From Euptelea pleiosperma (lineage: Eukaryota; Streptophyta; Magnoliopsida; Ranunculales; Eupteleaceae), in assembly GCA_035048495.1 (NCBI GenBank), contig CM068553.1, forward strand, positions 17,175,190-17,239,189: a DNA stretch of 64,000 bases, written 5' to 3'. The position numbers were made by a program, and so were the translations under genes. The first letter of the stretch is position 1. The number at the start of each line of letters is the position of its first letter. Under the pieces are notes generated by a model, which was not told the DNA's origin, ran no database searches, and saw nothing but the letters and a program-made list of their open reading frames with translations. Below, piece after piece: positions 11,501 through 22,061 of the stretch.

Positions 11501-12091
11501 TGTCGTGGTACGCATACTTCGCCAATTGCATGAAGACTAAAAGACAGAGACAGCAAGAATCAGACGGTTGACGACATGAGTCATCCGAGTAACTGCTGAT
11601 TTATTAGTAACAATCGTGTATGCTCGATTAAGAGGTAAGTGACTTAGTGGCCATAGGAGTTGATTAAAATGAACAAAATATAATGGTCAGACTTAGTCAT
11701 TGGACATACCCGAGTCAAAGTCAATTTTATTGACTAGTGGGTAAGTCCAATCGATTGGACATGTGTCCCCAATCGATTGGACATAGCCCAATCGATTGGA
11801 GATACTGTGTAATTGATTGGACACTACGAGACAGAAACATAATTAAGCCCAATCGATTGGAGACACTGTGTAATCGATTGGAGACTACGGGACAAAAATC
11901 TTTCTAAGTCAAATCGATTGGAGACTCTGATTAATCGATTGGAGTTTTCGGGACAGAAAGTTATAAATGTCAAATCAATTGGAGACTCTGATTAATCGAT
12001 TGGAGCCTTCGAGATAGAAAGTTATAAATGTCAAATCGATTGGAGAACCCTATGCAATCTATTGGTGCCTTCGGAACAGAAAACTTATTAA
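11501..12091 (+). mobile_element. Copia-like LTR, upstream part, split by the Athila-like insertion
   Basis: This block ends abruptly where the truncated Athila-like LTR begins. Beyond the far end of that element, at 24757, sequence resumes with TCTATAAATATAACCCC and an R/U5-like region. The two halves read as one LTR: upstream part here, TATA box and downstream part after 24756. The left boundary near 11501 (TGTCGTGG) is a guess because I found no matching target duplication. Confidence 0.5.
11786..12091. repeat. 61-bp tandem repeat, about five units, built on CCAATCGATTGG
   Basis: AATCGATTGG or one-mismatch forms occur about every 21 then 40 bases (near 11749, 11770, 11790, 11811, 11850, 11872, 11912, 11933, 11973, 11993, 12034, 12056). 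From 11786 on they form a roughly 61-bp unit of the form AATCGATTGGAGACnCTG.. TTAATCGATTGGAG..TTCGGGACAGAAA. Two 61-bp units share TATAAATGTCAAATC. The 12-mer CCAATCGATTGG is a perfect palindrome. Confidence 0.85.
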
Positions 12092-12183
12092 GCCCATTTT
12101 ACAGGTTAAATGTCTCGGATCAATTAAAAATGTGTTGAAGTTAGGGTTTCCGTAACCAACGACGCGGAAAAACCCAAGTTTCA
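12092..12183 (+). repeat. Truncated 5' LTR (last 92 bp)
   Basis: Runs from GCCCATTTTACAGG to CCCAAGTTTCA and matches 24665-24756. Everything 5' of this point is missing. Confidence 0.85.
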
Positions 12184-12186
12184 AAA

Positions 12187-12198
12187 GGCGCCGTTGCC
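12187..12198 (+). other. Primer-binding site of the Athila-like element
   Basis: GGCGCCGTTGCC three bases after the LTR end. This is the typical TGGCGCCGTTGCCGGGG-type site of Athila/Tat elements, which I recall as tRNA-Asp primed. Confidence 0.7.
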
Positions 12199-13970
12199 GC
12201 TCGGGTGCACGGGAGTGCGAAAAAGGACTTAAAGACGGAATTGGAAAGTTGTTGAAGCGGAAAGCTGCTCAATTTGGATAGCCCGACCTTTTTGGGAAAC
12301 TTTCTATTTTTTGTTTTTAGTGATTTTTTTTAGCAGTCTTTTAAATTACTATTTTTAATGCCTCGGAAGGCCGAGTGCAATTTGTAATAATTTAGGGATT
12401 TTACTGCTTTCCATATAACTGCTAGATCTTGTTCTAGGGTTTTTTAGAAACCCTAGATTAAGTGAAAAATACCAAAAAAAATAAAAAAATTAAAATTCAA
12501 AAAAATTAGGGTTTTATATTCTGCAGATTTTTAGAAATCACCAATCAAGGATTTGCGATTTTTGGAAAGATTTCAAAATCTTGAAACTCTGCTTAATTAG
12601 GGTTTCCCCTCTTAGAAGTTTCCTCTTTAAAAGAATTTCTATCTTTAGAAATCTTCCGAATTTGGAAAAGTCTGCAAAAGGAAACACTCCAAATCTAGCA
12701 GAATTTCAATTTTGGAAAATTTCCCAAAATTGTAAGGGATCTCTCAATCAAATCTTTCTTGGAAGATCTCCAAGTTCGAGAAACTTTCCAATCTGGGAAT
12801 TACTAAATTTTAACCCATCTCGAACTTGGAAATTAATTCAAAAAACTTGCCTAAATCCAATACGTCTTCTGTGAACCCTAAAAAGGCAAGGATCTTCCAA
12901 ATAGAATCCCGAATACCTAGACCGTGCGATCTAATTTTTCTGCAGGAACACGATCCAGTGTGGGTAGGGAGCGAAAGCTCAAAGAGGTGGAGTCGGGCCC
13001 AAGCCCATTAGGATACCCCTCCCTAACCCACGGAGGCGACCCCGTGGCGTGGCCCACGGGAGGTAAGTCTCTATCCTTGCCTTGAGTGCGATACAGAGCA
13101 ATTTGGGTGAATCATTGCCGCTTGTCTATTTGCTTTCGCATACATATTATTCGACTTGCGTGGCGTGGCCGTTAATCAATCAACTCTAAGAGAGCAAACC
13201 CAACTCCAAAATTGAAACTGGTGGGATTTCATCACCCACGTCATCACTCCAGCTGAAATTGATCCCCAAGATCCATCTATAATAAAAAGAATCAAGAAGT
13301 AGAGCCAATTAGCCCGGTGTTCGAGGAAAAATCCACACAAAGCGAACCCGCTTAACATCCAATCGAAATAAGACCACGAGCGCGGGTCCCTGTTGTCTAA
13401 CACACCCATAAGTCCCTGCTACTCAAGTACACTGAGCTCGATGTGGCATCTTGGACTATTCGGCGGTTAGTTGCGTGTGGACTAGGAACACGCACCAACC
13501 CTAGCTTAACCCGAGGGAACACTCTTCTTATACACTTGACCAAACCGGTTAGTCTGGGACGTACTTAAGACAACCATTGTGCCGCACGTCTGTCTAGGCT
13601 TCGGATTGCTTTGTTGTTGATTAGAGTTAGTACTAAAGGATTCGCTCTGAAGAGTGTAGCCTGGTGAGAACCTCTGAGTGCAAACAGTTAGTCCGGCGGC
13701 TAAAAGGTAAACCAGTGGTCCGCCCACTGTCATAATCTACTCTAGCCCCAAAACTAACAAGATAATGCCTAAAATATATCCTAATTGTTTAGAATAGGAT
13801 TATCTGTGCTTGGTGTGCATCATTTAGGATCACTACTCCAGTGTCTCCTTTTGGCAACTTTTTGCCAAATCCTGGGCTTGCTTTTTCAAGTAGAAGCCCG
13901 GTTGGACCTGTCCTAACCTTTGACTGACTTGATTTGAGAGTTAGTCCACCGCATCCCTTTATCTCCTCTG
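12199..13970 (+). other. Leader of the Athila-like element
   Basis: About 1.8 kb without a supported gene. It includes repeated TTAGGGTTT, and a GC-richer block at 12950-13070 (CCCGTGGCGTGGCCCACGGG) that can form a stem. Confidence 0.5.
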
Positions 13971-15725
13971 ATGGCAGATGAACGGCCTCTGTATGAGACC
14001 TACTACAGTTTCTGTGAGAATCTATGTGATCACTCTCAACAATGGTATGACAATTCTGCGTATCATCATGATAATCCAGTCTCGCACACTTCTACAGGGT
14101 ATGATAATCACCGAGATCCATAGTACAATTCTGTACTCCAAGAGCTTAAAAATTCAGTCTCTACCCTTCGTGCCGCGGTCCAGCAACCTGTGCACAATTC
14201 TCAGTCTGTAGAATATTACCCTCCTATCCAGCAAGATGTCTGTACCTTTTCATCTCCAATGCAGATCTCCTATGACAACACTTATTATCCGGATAATAGG
14301 AGTCACCATAACATTGGTTGGGAACAGTCTGCTATCCCGCAGCAACTTCCGCAGGATAATTATTCTTCTGGGTTCCATCAACCCAATGGAGAGTATGACT
14401 GGCAATACTCAGATTCACAGTACCCATCATATCCACAGAATGACTATTCTGATCAACAATGGGCCCCTCAGAATTTCCAAAGTCAGCAGCTAGTCCCAAA
14501 CTCCACTCTACCTTACAACTTTCATACCCAGTCGGACTACAATCAAGAGTTGGCACCTTAGCTCCCCTTGGCTGAACCACCTTCGTTGGCTACTAAATCC
14601 TGTCTAGAGGACATTCTCTCTCAGTACATTGCCCAGCAACAACAGTATTTCCAAGGTCTAGAGCACCAACAACAGCAATCTATGGAGAGCTTGGAGCAAC
14701 GTCTAGTTCAATTAGAAAATGAGAGAGATGAAGTCAACTTCACTAGCCCACCAATAGCCTATCCTGAGGAGAATGATATGGCCACTGTCTATAATGAGGA
14801 GTCACACAATTGGACTAAGTACCAGAATTGCCAGGATAAAATAGAAGTTGTTACCACCCCTAGATCAAGCCCGATTATTGAGGAACCAGTGTATCCTTCT
14901 ACGGTGCCTTTAATAGCACCAAATCTTGAACCTACCTCAGAGCAACCTATTTCTCACTCTACCTCTAATGACCCTAATGTCGATCTCCATGACACTGAGC
15001 TGTGTCTCGATCGTAGGATCCCAATTATGTTAGATCTACCGTTCCTCCCCACCTCCCTTGGAGTGAGCCCTAATAGTGATGAACCCGTGTCTCCATCTAT
15101 GGTGCCCTTAACAGCACCAACTTCTAGACCAAGCCCAGAGAAACCCAGTTCCATCTCTATATATGATGATTCTACCTCTGCATTGGTTGCAGACATTCCC
15201 ACCGTAGAGCCGTGTCTAGAAAACGAGCCTCCCGCTGTCCTGGACCTACCGATCCCCACCGAGGAGGAACATATTGAGTGTAGGGATTGGAACATCCCTA
15301 TCACATTAGGAAAAATCGAGAAAGAGGTCAACAGTTTTCACCCGTCACCCTGCGTCGATATTATCGATTACCCGTGTGCCGTAGAGAGTCTAATTCAGGA
15401 CTCTCCTGAAGATAAATTATCCAAGTGTCATGAACACTGTGAGTCTGACTTTATCTCGGAGTCCAACATTTCTGGTATTACTGATCTGCAGGAGTCTGCT
15501 CCATTCAGATACCTTCCCGCAAAACTCAATGAGTTTGCGGCTCTGCTAACCACGGTCAGAGAATCCACTCCTACTCTCCTCTCAATCTTTACTGAGAAGC
15601 TTCGATCCCTTCCAGATCAACTCCATGCTTTTGTCGGGCTGCTCAGAGAGCTCAATGCCCTTCTCTCAGTCTACACTGAGAAAGACCTGTTCTACACAGG
15701 TATACCTAGACAAGGGATAGGATAG
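13971..15725 (+). pseudogene. gag-like open reading frame of the Athila-like element, two in-frame TAG stops
   Basis: From ATG 13971 one frame continues for 584 sense positions to TAG at 15723. It is interrupted by TAG at 14121-14123 (after RDP) and TAG at 14559-14561 (after ELAP). The N-terminal third is rich in Tyr, Gln, Asn and His. A coiled-coil-like segment follows (QQQQYFQGLEHQQQQ, MESLEQRLVQLENE), then a Pro/Ser/Thr-rich acidic region with two similar blocks (VPLIAPNLEP and VPLTAPTSRP). The C-terminal part is Leu-rich. No zinc knuckle or polymerase motif is present. Similarity in style to the C-terminal part of Athila gag is a recollection. Both stops are single-base changes away from sense codons. 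Confidence 0.6.
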
Positions 15726-17430
15726 TTGTCTCCGTTCCACCTTAGGTGTCAGGAAGACTACAGATTCACTCAGTCTCCATGAGCTCCAACTTGGTTGGGG
15801 GTGCCTGTCACCCCCGTCATGTCTGGCTGAAGACATAAAACTTAACGCTTTCGGAAAGGCAATTCCGGTATTCCTAGAGTACATGAGTCTCATGCATTTG
15901 CTATTAACTGTTATATCATTGAAAATGCAGGTACATTCATTCTTCCGATCATTAGGTAGCACACACTGTCGAGTTTCTACCAACTTGGTAACATCCTCCC
16001 TGAACCTTTGCTTCATCATCACTGATTTTTTATCATTTTATGTCCCGGTCATGAGCACCGAGGACGGTGCTGTATTTTGGTTGGGGGTGGGTATTTACCA
16101 AAATTCATGTCTTCATTTTGATAAAAAAAAATTTTCTTGTTTTTGAGGTGATTTCCGATGTTCTCCAAAAGTTTTCTAGAATTTCAAAAATATGTCAAAT
16201 ACCCTAACTTTGATTAGCTGAAAACCTCCGTTAAGTCAGTATTGAGGATGTCAATTTTTGTTTAAAGTTAACGTTGAGTCAAGTCAAGCGTGACTACAGC
16301 AGGTTTGAAAACTCATAAAAACTCATATTCGGCACAATTGTACACTATCAATATCAGAGTCATCCTAAGTTTAGAAATTCTGGAGATCCTGTGAGAATAA
16401 TTGTGGAGACCTAACCCAGTGATCTTTCGAGCCTTTAATCAATTCAGAGGGTTATAAAACAATTCTGAGTCACAAGATGACTCACTATCCTTCATGTCCG
16501 CAATATTCGTTAAGAGATCTCATTATCATTTGCTTCGATCATAAAACTCGGAACGACATCAACATTGAATTACTACGACAGAACCTTCTCTGTATCCAGT
16601 CAAGACAGTATACATGATAGTCCAAACCCTAGAAAATGATTTAGGCCATTTTTCTGAACCATTCAGCCTTTTTACTCACCTGAATTAGACTTCACTAGAA
16701 ACCCCTTGAGCCATTCTATAAAAGCCTTTTCTTTGTAAACCCATCACCCTAAAACCTAGTCCAGCTACGAAGCATGACTGGCTATCCTTATTTTGAGATG
16801 GACAAAAGAATAACTGATGTGGGTATACCATGAAAAGAAAAGTAAAGAAGAAAAATCCAAAGAAAAAAAAGTGGTTCAAGCTGAAAATAAAATATGGAAA
16901 GAAAGTATGAAAAAGAGCTTAAAAGAAATTGAGCAGTCTCAGAAATATCGAGAAAAATAAGAAAAAAAGGGAAAAAGAACCAGATGATGGTGCTACATCG
17001 CAGAAAAAAATACAAGAAAATAGAGATATCCTCTCAAGATCTTTGAAATCCTGTATCCCTTTATTTTTCTACACTGGACCTAAGCCTCATGATAACCCAG
17101 GAAAGTCCTATTTGATTCTAGGATAGCACGATCATAAAATGTGGAGATTGGAGAAGGAGAAGCTATAGAGTTTGATCTGACGTTCCCAAGTGAAGTGGTA
17201 TTCCAATCATGAGATCTTCTTCTGTTAAAGATGTCATTCCTTTAAATAATACATATGTGAGATCTTTGCTTTCATATATCAACACATCTCCTCACATATA
17301 AATTGAGAGAAAAGAAGAAAACTCTTCTTGTGTGATTCTATTCTGAGTGCTAAACATGTGAGATTTGAGGTCGAGGCATAAAAACTTAGAGGTGATCTGG
17401 AAATCTTTACTGTCGGATGATGAGAACGTT
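15726..17430 (+). other. 3' non-coding spacer of the Athila-like element (left of the hAT insertion)
   Basis: Contains two polypurine-like GGTTGGGGGT sites (near 15795 and 16080) and an A/G-rich stretch at 16830-17000, but no supported gene. It resumes at 21832 after the hAT element. Confidence 0.5.
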
Positions 17431-17438
17431 AAGCACAC

Positions 17439-20400
17439 CCTAGTTGCCAAGTTCGCGAATAGTTCACGAATTATTCGCGAATAATACATTTTCAATGCAA
17501 AAACGTTTTAAACGGCCGAACAGTTCAATAATTCGGATTTATTCGCGGCTTTTTGAAGGTTAACGTATAAAACACGATTAAGTCGTTTTTACGTTTTATT
17601 CGGCCCATTAATTCGGTAGTCTACAAAAAAAAAAATTTAAGTGAAAAAGAAAAAACTAAAAAGCCCTAAATCCTAATTGATCTCTTCGTCCCCACCCTCC
17701 CCACTCTACCCTACCCAACCCCACCCCACCGTCCCCACTCTTCAATCTCGCCTCTCTCTTCCCCCATCATCTCCAACTCCACCGGCAACCCCCTACGGCC
17801 CAACTTGGTTCAACAGCCCGCTGGTTGGTGCACGCAGCACACCACGACCACTGAATCCCTCATTGCAACACACTTGTTCGCCGGCTGTTTTGTGTCCAGA
17901 ACTTCAGCGTGGTTGGTGGTCCACTTGCTACCGCTGCAAGCCTGCAAGGCTGCAACAGAGCATTGGCTCCACAGTTCACACCTCCACCTGCTGCTAAAAG
18001 GTACACACTCTCTCTCTCTCTCTCTCTCTCCTAAACAGTAGAGCTTTGCAATAAACAATATTCTCTTGTTTATTTCTGAAGCTGCATATCTAGAATGCAT
18101 ACATTGAATGGCTCATCTCACATTTGGACAGCTGCAACTCTGTTTGACATGGTCAGGAAGCTAGTAACTTAGCCCTATTGACACATACTCATGCATCATG
18201 AAAAAGGTTGGCACTAAGTGTTTATCTCCCAAGTGGTTTAACTTGAGGCTGTTTTATTTTTCCTAAGAAAAGATTCTTGATTGATGTGGTTGATTGCTAA
18301 GCAAAAAGGAATTGGGAGCATCAATGCTCAACCAACCACTCTCTGTTTTTACCCTGGGAATTTTCTCAATTTCTTCTAAATTTCTGAGGGCTTATTCCCT
18401 TCCACAATGGGTTGCTTCTTCCATTGATGGATAATGCTGCAAGCTAAGTCTGAGTCCAGACTAGAGGGATAATGGCATGCTCCCTGTTATAGTGTATTTG
18501 CATCTATGGGCGCATTACGATAGAGCTGTAGATTGCCCCTTCTTGAATTCATGTTTGCTCTATAGCTGTGGTTTTACATGGTCATGGAATGGTTTCTAAA
18601 TATCAATATATTTATTTTTGAAGGATAAAGTTTAGTTTGATTTTGTTACTAAGAAAATGCAATGACATATATAACTTCTGTTTTAAGTTTTACCTTAACT
18701 AGTGTTTTGAAATTCCATATCAATCTTTAACTTCCACTCCCTGTCTTTTTCGTTAATGTTTTCCACAGTTATTGTTGCTTTTCTTAATTTGTTTAGTGCT
18801 TTTCTCTTTTGAGATATTTTCATGCTTTTATATGAAAATGTGAATAATGTGTATCACTTAATCTTTTTTTCAAACTTTCGGGCTTTCTTATTTTAATTCA
18901 TAATGGTGATTTTGTGGCAGCAAACTACTGACAAGATTTTGCTTTAATATTTTTTTTAATATGGTGCTTAATGAATATGGAATTGGTGTATTACATGTAG
19001 GATAAAAATTTAGAATGGTTAGACAAAGAGACCCATTTTGGGAGTATGGTGAGGACTTGAAGGGGCGCTTTCGTTGCAACTTTTGTAAAAAAGACTATCC
19101 AGGAGGTGTAGCACGTTTGAAATCCCATTTGTCACGTAAACAAGGGCGGGATGTGGCGGTTTATCCTACAGTGTCGGATGATGTTCAAGCTGCTGCCCTT
19201 TGTGCTATTATGGAAAATGACATTTCTAATAAGAGAAGTAAGACGGAATCGTCTTGTACAATGGGAGGTGGAGTCAGTTCATCTATTAACTCAAGTAAGT
19301 CACTTCAGGGATCTACTTTACGCCAAGCTACTTTACCACCATTGTGTAACAAGAAGAAAAAAGTTTTGGTAGACAAATCCGTTTCCAATTTCTTCTATAT
19401 GAATAACATTTCATTTAATGTTATTAAGTCACCATCTTTTATGGAAATGATTAATTCTATTGGTGAGTTTGGAGTTGGTTATACCTTGCCAAGTTATTCA
19501 ACTCTTCGCTCAAAGTTGGTGACGGATGGTAGAGAAGATGTGGATGAGTACGTTTCTACAGTTAAGAAGACTTGGGGCGACACGGGCTGCACATTAATGT
19601 CAGACATCTGGACTGATATGAAGAGTCGGTCTGTTATTAATGTGGTTGCTTATTCACCAAAGGGAGCTGCCTTTTTGAGATCATTCGATAGGTCTGGTGA
19701 AAGAAAAATGGGTTTACTTCTTAGAGATGTTCTCTCTACGGTCATTGATGAAATTGGGCCAGAGTATGTGGTGCAGCTTGTAACTGACAATGCTTCAAAT
19801 TATGAAAATGCTGATGATTTGATTATGGAAAGGTATCCTCATATCTACAAAACAAAATGTGCAGCCCATGGAGTCCAATTGCTTTTGAAAGATATTTATG
19901 AGGATGTTGAGTGGATAAGAAGTATTTTTGATGATGCAAAGATGATAGTTGATTACATGTATAAACACGCTGTGGTTTTAGCATTATTGAGGAAGCACAC
20001 TGATGGAAAGGAATTAAGGAGGCACTGTAAGACCAGATTTGCTTCACACTTTATAATGCTTCAATCTGTTCTCAAAGTTGAAGATGAGTTAAGATTACTG
20101 GTTGCATCCCCTGAATGGAGAGGCCTAAATTATAGTAATAGATTGCCAGCAACAGAGGTGACTGAAAAAATTCAAAGTATATCCTTTTGGAAGGAGGGAA
20201 GTGAGGTGATATCAACTTTGGAGCCTCTTGTTAGAGTGTTACGTTTGGTTGATGGTGAGGGGTCAACCGCGGGGTATTTATACGAGGTGATGGAAAGGGC
20301 AAGGACAACACTCAAGCATCGACATGTTAGTGAACCATCAAAGTACACGAAAATTTTGTCACTATTTAACTCAAGAAGGGATGTGAACATAATTCACAAG

Positions 20401-21823
20401 GTTCATGCAGTTGCTGCTTATCTTAACCCACCTTTAATGTATGATGGGAAGATCAGATATGGAAATCCTGAAGTCAAAGAAGGTCTTTTATATATAACGG
20501 ATAAATACTTCGAATCTACGGAGGAAAATAATGCATTTGGTGCTCAATTGATGACTTACAATGCCAAAAGTTCAGATCTCTTTAACAAGCTTTCTGTACC
20601 TCAGATGAGAACTTTTCATCCTCGTAAGTTTTATATACAAGTTGCTTTTTAATTTTTATTATGTAATACATAAAACATGTGGTATAACATTTTCATTACA
20701 TGTAGGGATATGGTGGGAAGCCAATGGTGATAGTATTCCTTTAGTACAAAAGGTTGCTATCCGTATTTTGAGTCAACCATGCAGTTCTTCGACATGTGAA
20801 CGAAATTGGAGTGCATTTGAAGCAGTACAAACAAAGAAGAGGAACAAATTATCATCAGAGATGTTGGAGAACTTGGTTTACATATGTATGAATACAAAGA
20901 TGATGGTCAATGCTGATGATCTTGAGAAAAGAGATAAGAAACCAATTGATCTTGAGAAGCTTGGAGAATTTTCTGAAGACAATGATGATGATCTTACGGA
21001 GTTTGATAGTGATGAAGATTATAATCAGGATACAAATCATGATAGTGCATGGCTTGACAACCTTGTGCTTGGCAATGAGTTCATTTCTTCATAACTTTCT
21101 AACAACACCATTTGATTTCAAGACTGAAGTTTGTTTAATGGTTTTGAACTATTTTGGATTTTATGAATTATGATATTTTGTGGGATGGACATGAATTATT
21201 TTCATGGGTTGATTATATTTGAATACTTAGTTATTTGTTTGATGATTATGTTAATTAGATTTTGTTTAATTCCCCAAGTAACTATGAATTATTATATTTT
21301 GTGGGATGGATATGAACTATTTTCATAGGTTGATTATACTTGAATACTTAGTATTTTGGTTTGATGAACTATTTTCAAGACTTAGTTTCTTTAACCACTC
21401 TTATGATTAATGTTTTTTTTTTTGTTTAAATTAGGTTTCTTTAATGTGGCAATCAATGAAGAAAGACGGCAGCCAAAAGTGAAGCAACAATTTGCATTGC
21501 TGACTACTTCAAGAAGGGATATGCATTTTAAGGTATGTTTCATTGTCCGTTTTTAATTGTCATATCCAATGTGTATATACATATCTCTACCTTTCTAGTT
21601 GCATATACAATTATTTTACACACTTTTATATTTTGGGGACGAATTTTTAACATCGAATTTTTGGATAATAACCGAATTAAACACGAATGAATGCAATTGC
21701 GAATTTTTGCCGTTCATCAAATTTTTGACCGAATTTTTCATAACGAACTTTTAGCCCATAGCCGAATTATACTCGAACTTTTTCATTCTCGAACTTTTGC
21801 CGTATCCGAACTTGGCAACTAGG
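17439..21823 (+). mobile_element. hAT transposon, apparently complete
   Basis: 4385 bp with perfect 17-bp terminal inverted repeats CCTAGTTGCCAAGTTCG, flanked by an exact 8-bp target duplication AAGCACAC (17431-17438 and 21824-21831). Subterminal regions are rich in short motifs (TTCGCGAATA, AATTATTCGCG on the left; GAATTTTTGCCG, CGAATTATACTCGAAC on the right). The interior holds a two-exon transposase gene. A CT-rich leader (17670-18000) followed by GTACAC and a TTACATGTAG just before the ATG suggest a 5'-leader intron of about 1 kb. It sits in the spacer of the Athila-like retrotransposon, so it is younger than that insertion. Confidence 0.92.
19015..21094 (+). CDS. hAT-family transposase (BED-type finger, DUF659, hAT dimerisation region)
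   Basis: Exon 1 is 19015-20623 and exon 2 is 20706-21094. The intron has GTAAG..TGTAG borders and splits an Arg codon (C|GG). The joined frame is 665 codons with no stops. A BED-like zinc finger spans residues 18-50: C21, C24 and H38, but the usual fourth ligand position is Tyr50. A DUF659-type catalytic core follows with D197 in MSDIWTD and D258 in VTDNASNY, then KCAAHGVQLLLKD. The C-terminal hAT part in exon 2 has WWEANG, LSQPCSSSTCERNWSAFE and KKRNKLSSEMLENLVY, and an acidic tail. The protein would act in the nucleus, binding the terminal repeats and moving the element. ATG 19015 is chosen because it lies 14 bases after a TGTAG acceptor and gives the whole finger. Expression is not shown by the sequence. 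Confidence 0.9.
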
Positions 21824-21831
21824 AAGCACAC

Positions 21832-22049
21832 ACACACACGTAGAGTCTGACTATTCTGGGTCATGATTATCAGTCTGTAGTCTTGCCAAAACTTTCCAAC
21901 TCTTCGCTAGCATGTAGCTGTTTTTGCATCCATTCAATGATTTGACGAACAGTGTTTTCCCAGAGCTAATATGAAAAAGTGTGCAGCATGTGCAGAGCCC
22001 TTTTAAGCTCATTTATTTCGCACTAATTGCCAAGGATTGGCAATGTGCT
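21832..22049 (+). other. 3' spacer of the Athila-like element (right of the hAT insertion)
   Basis: Continues the spacer interrupted at 17430 and leads into the polypurine tract. No gene seen. Confidence 0.5.
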
Positions 22050-22061
22050 GGTTGGGGGTTG
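22050..22061 (+). other. Polypurine tract of the Athila-like element
   Basis: GGTTGGGGGTTG lies directly before the TG of the 3' LTR. Its position and purine content fix the element's orientation as +. Confidence 0.65.
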
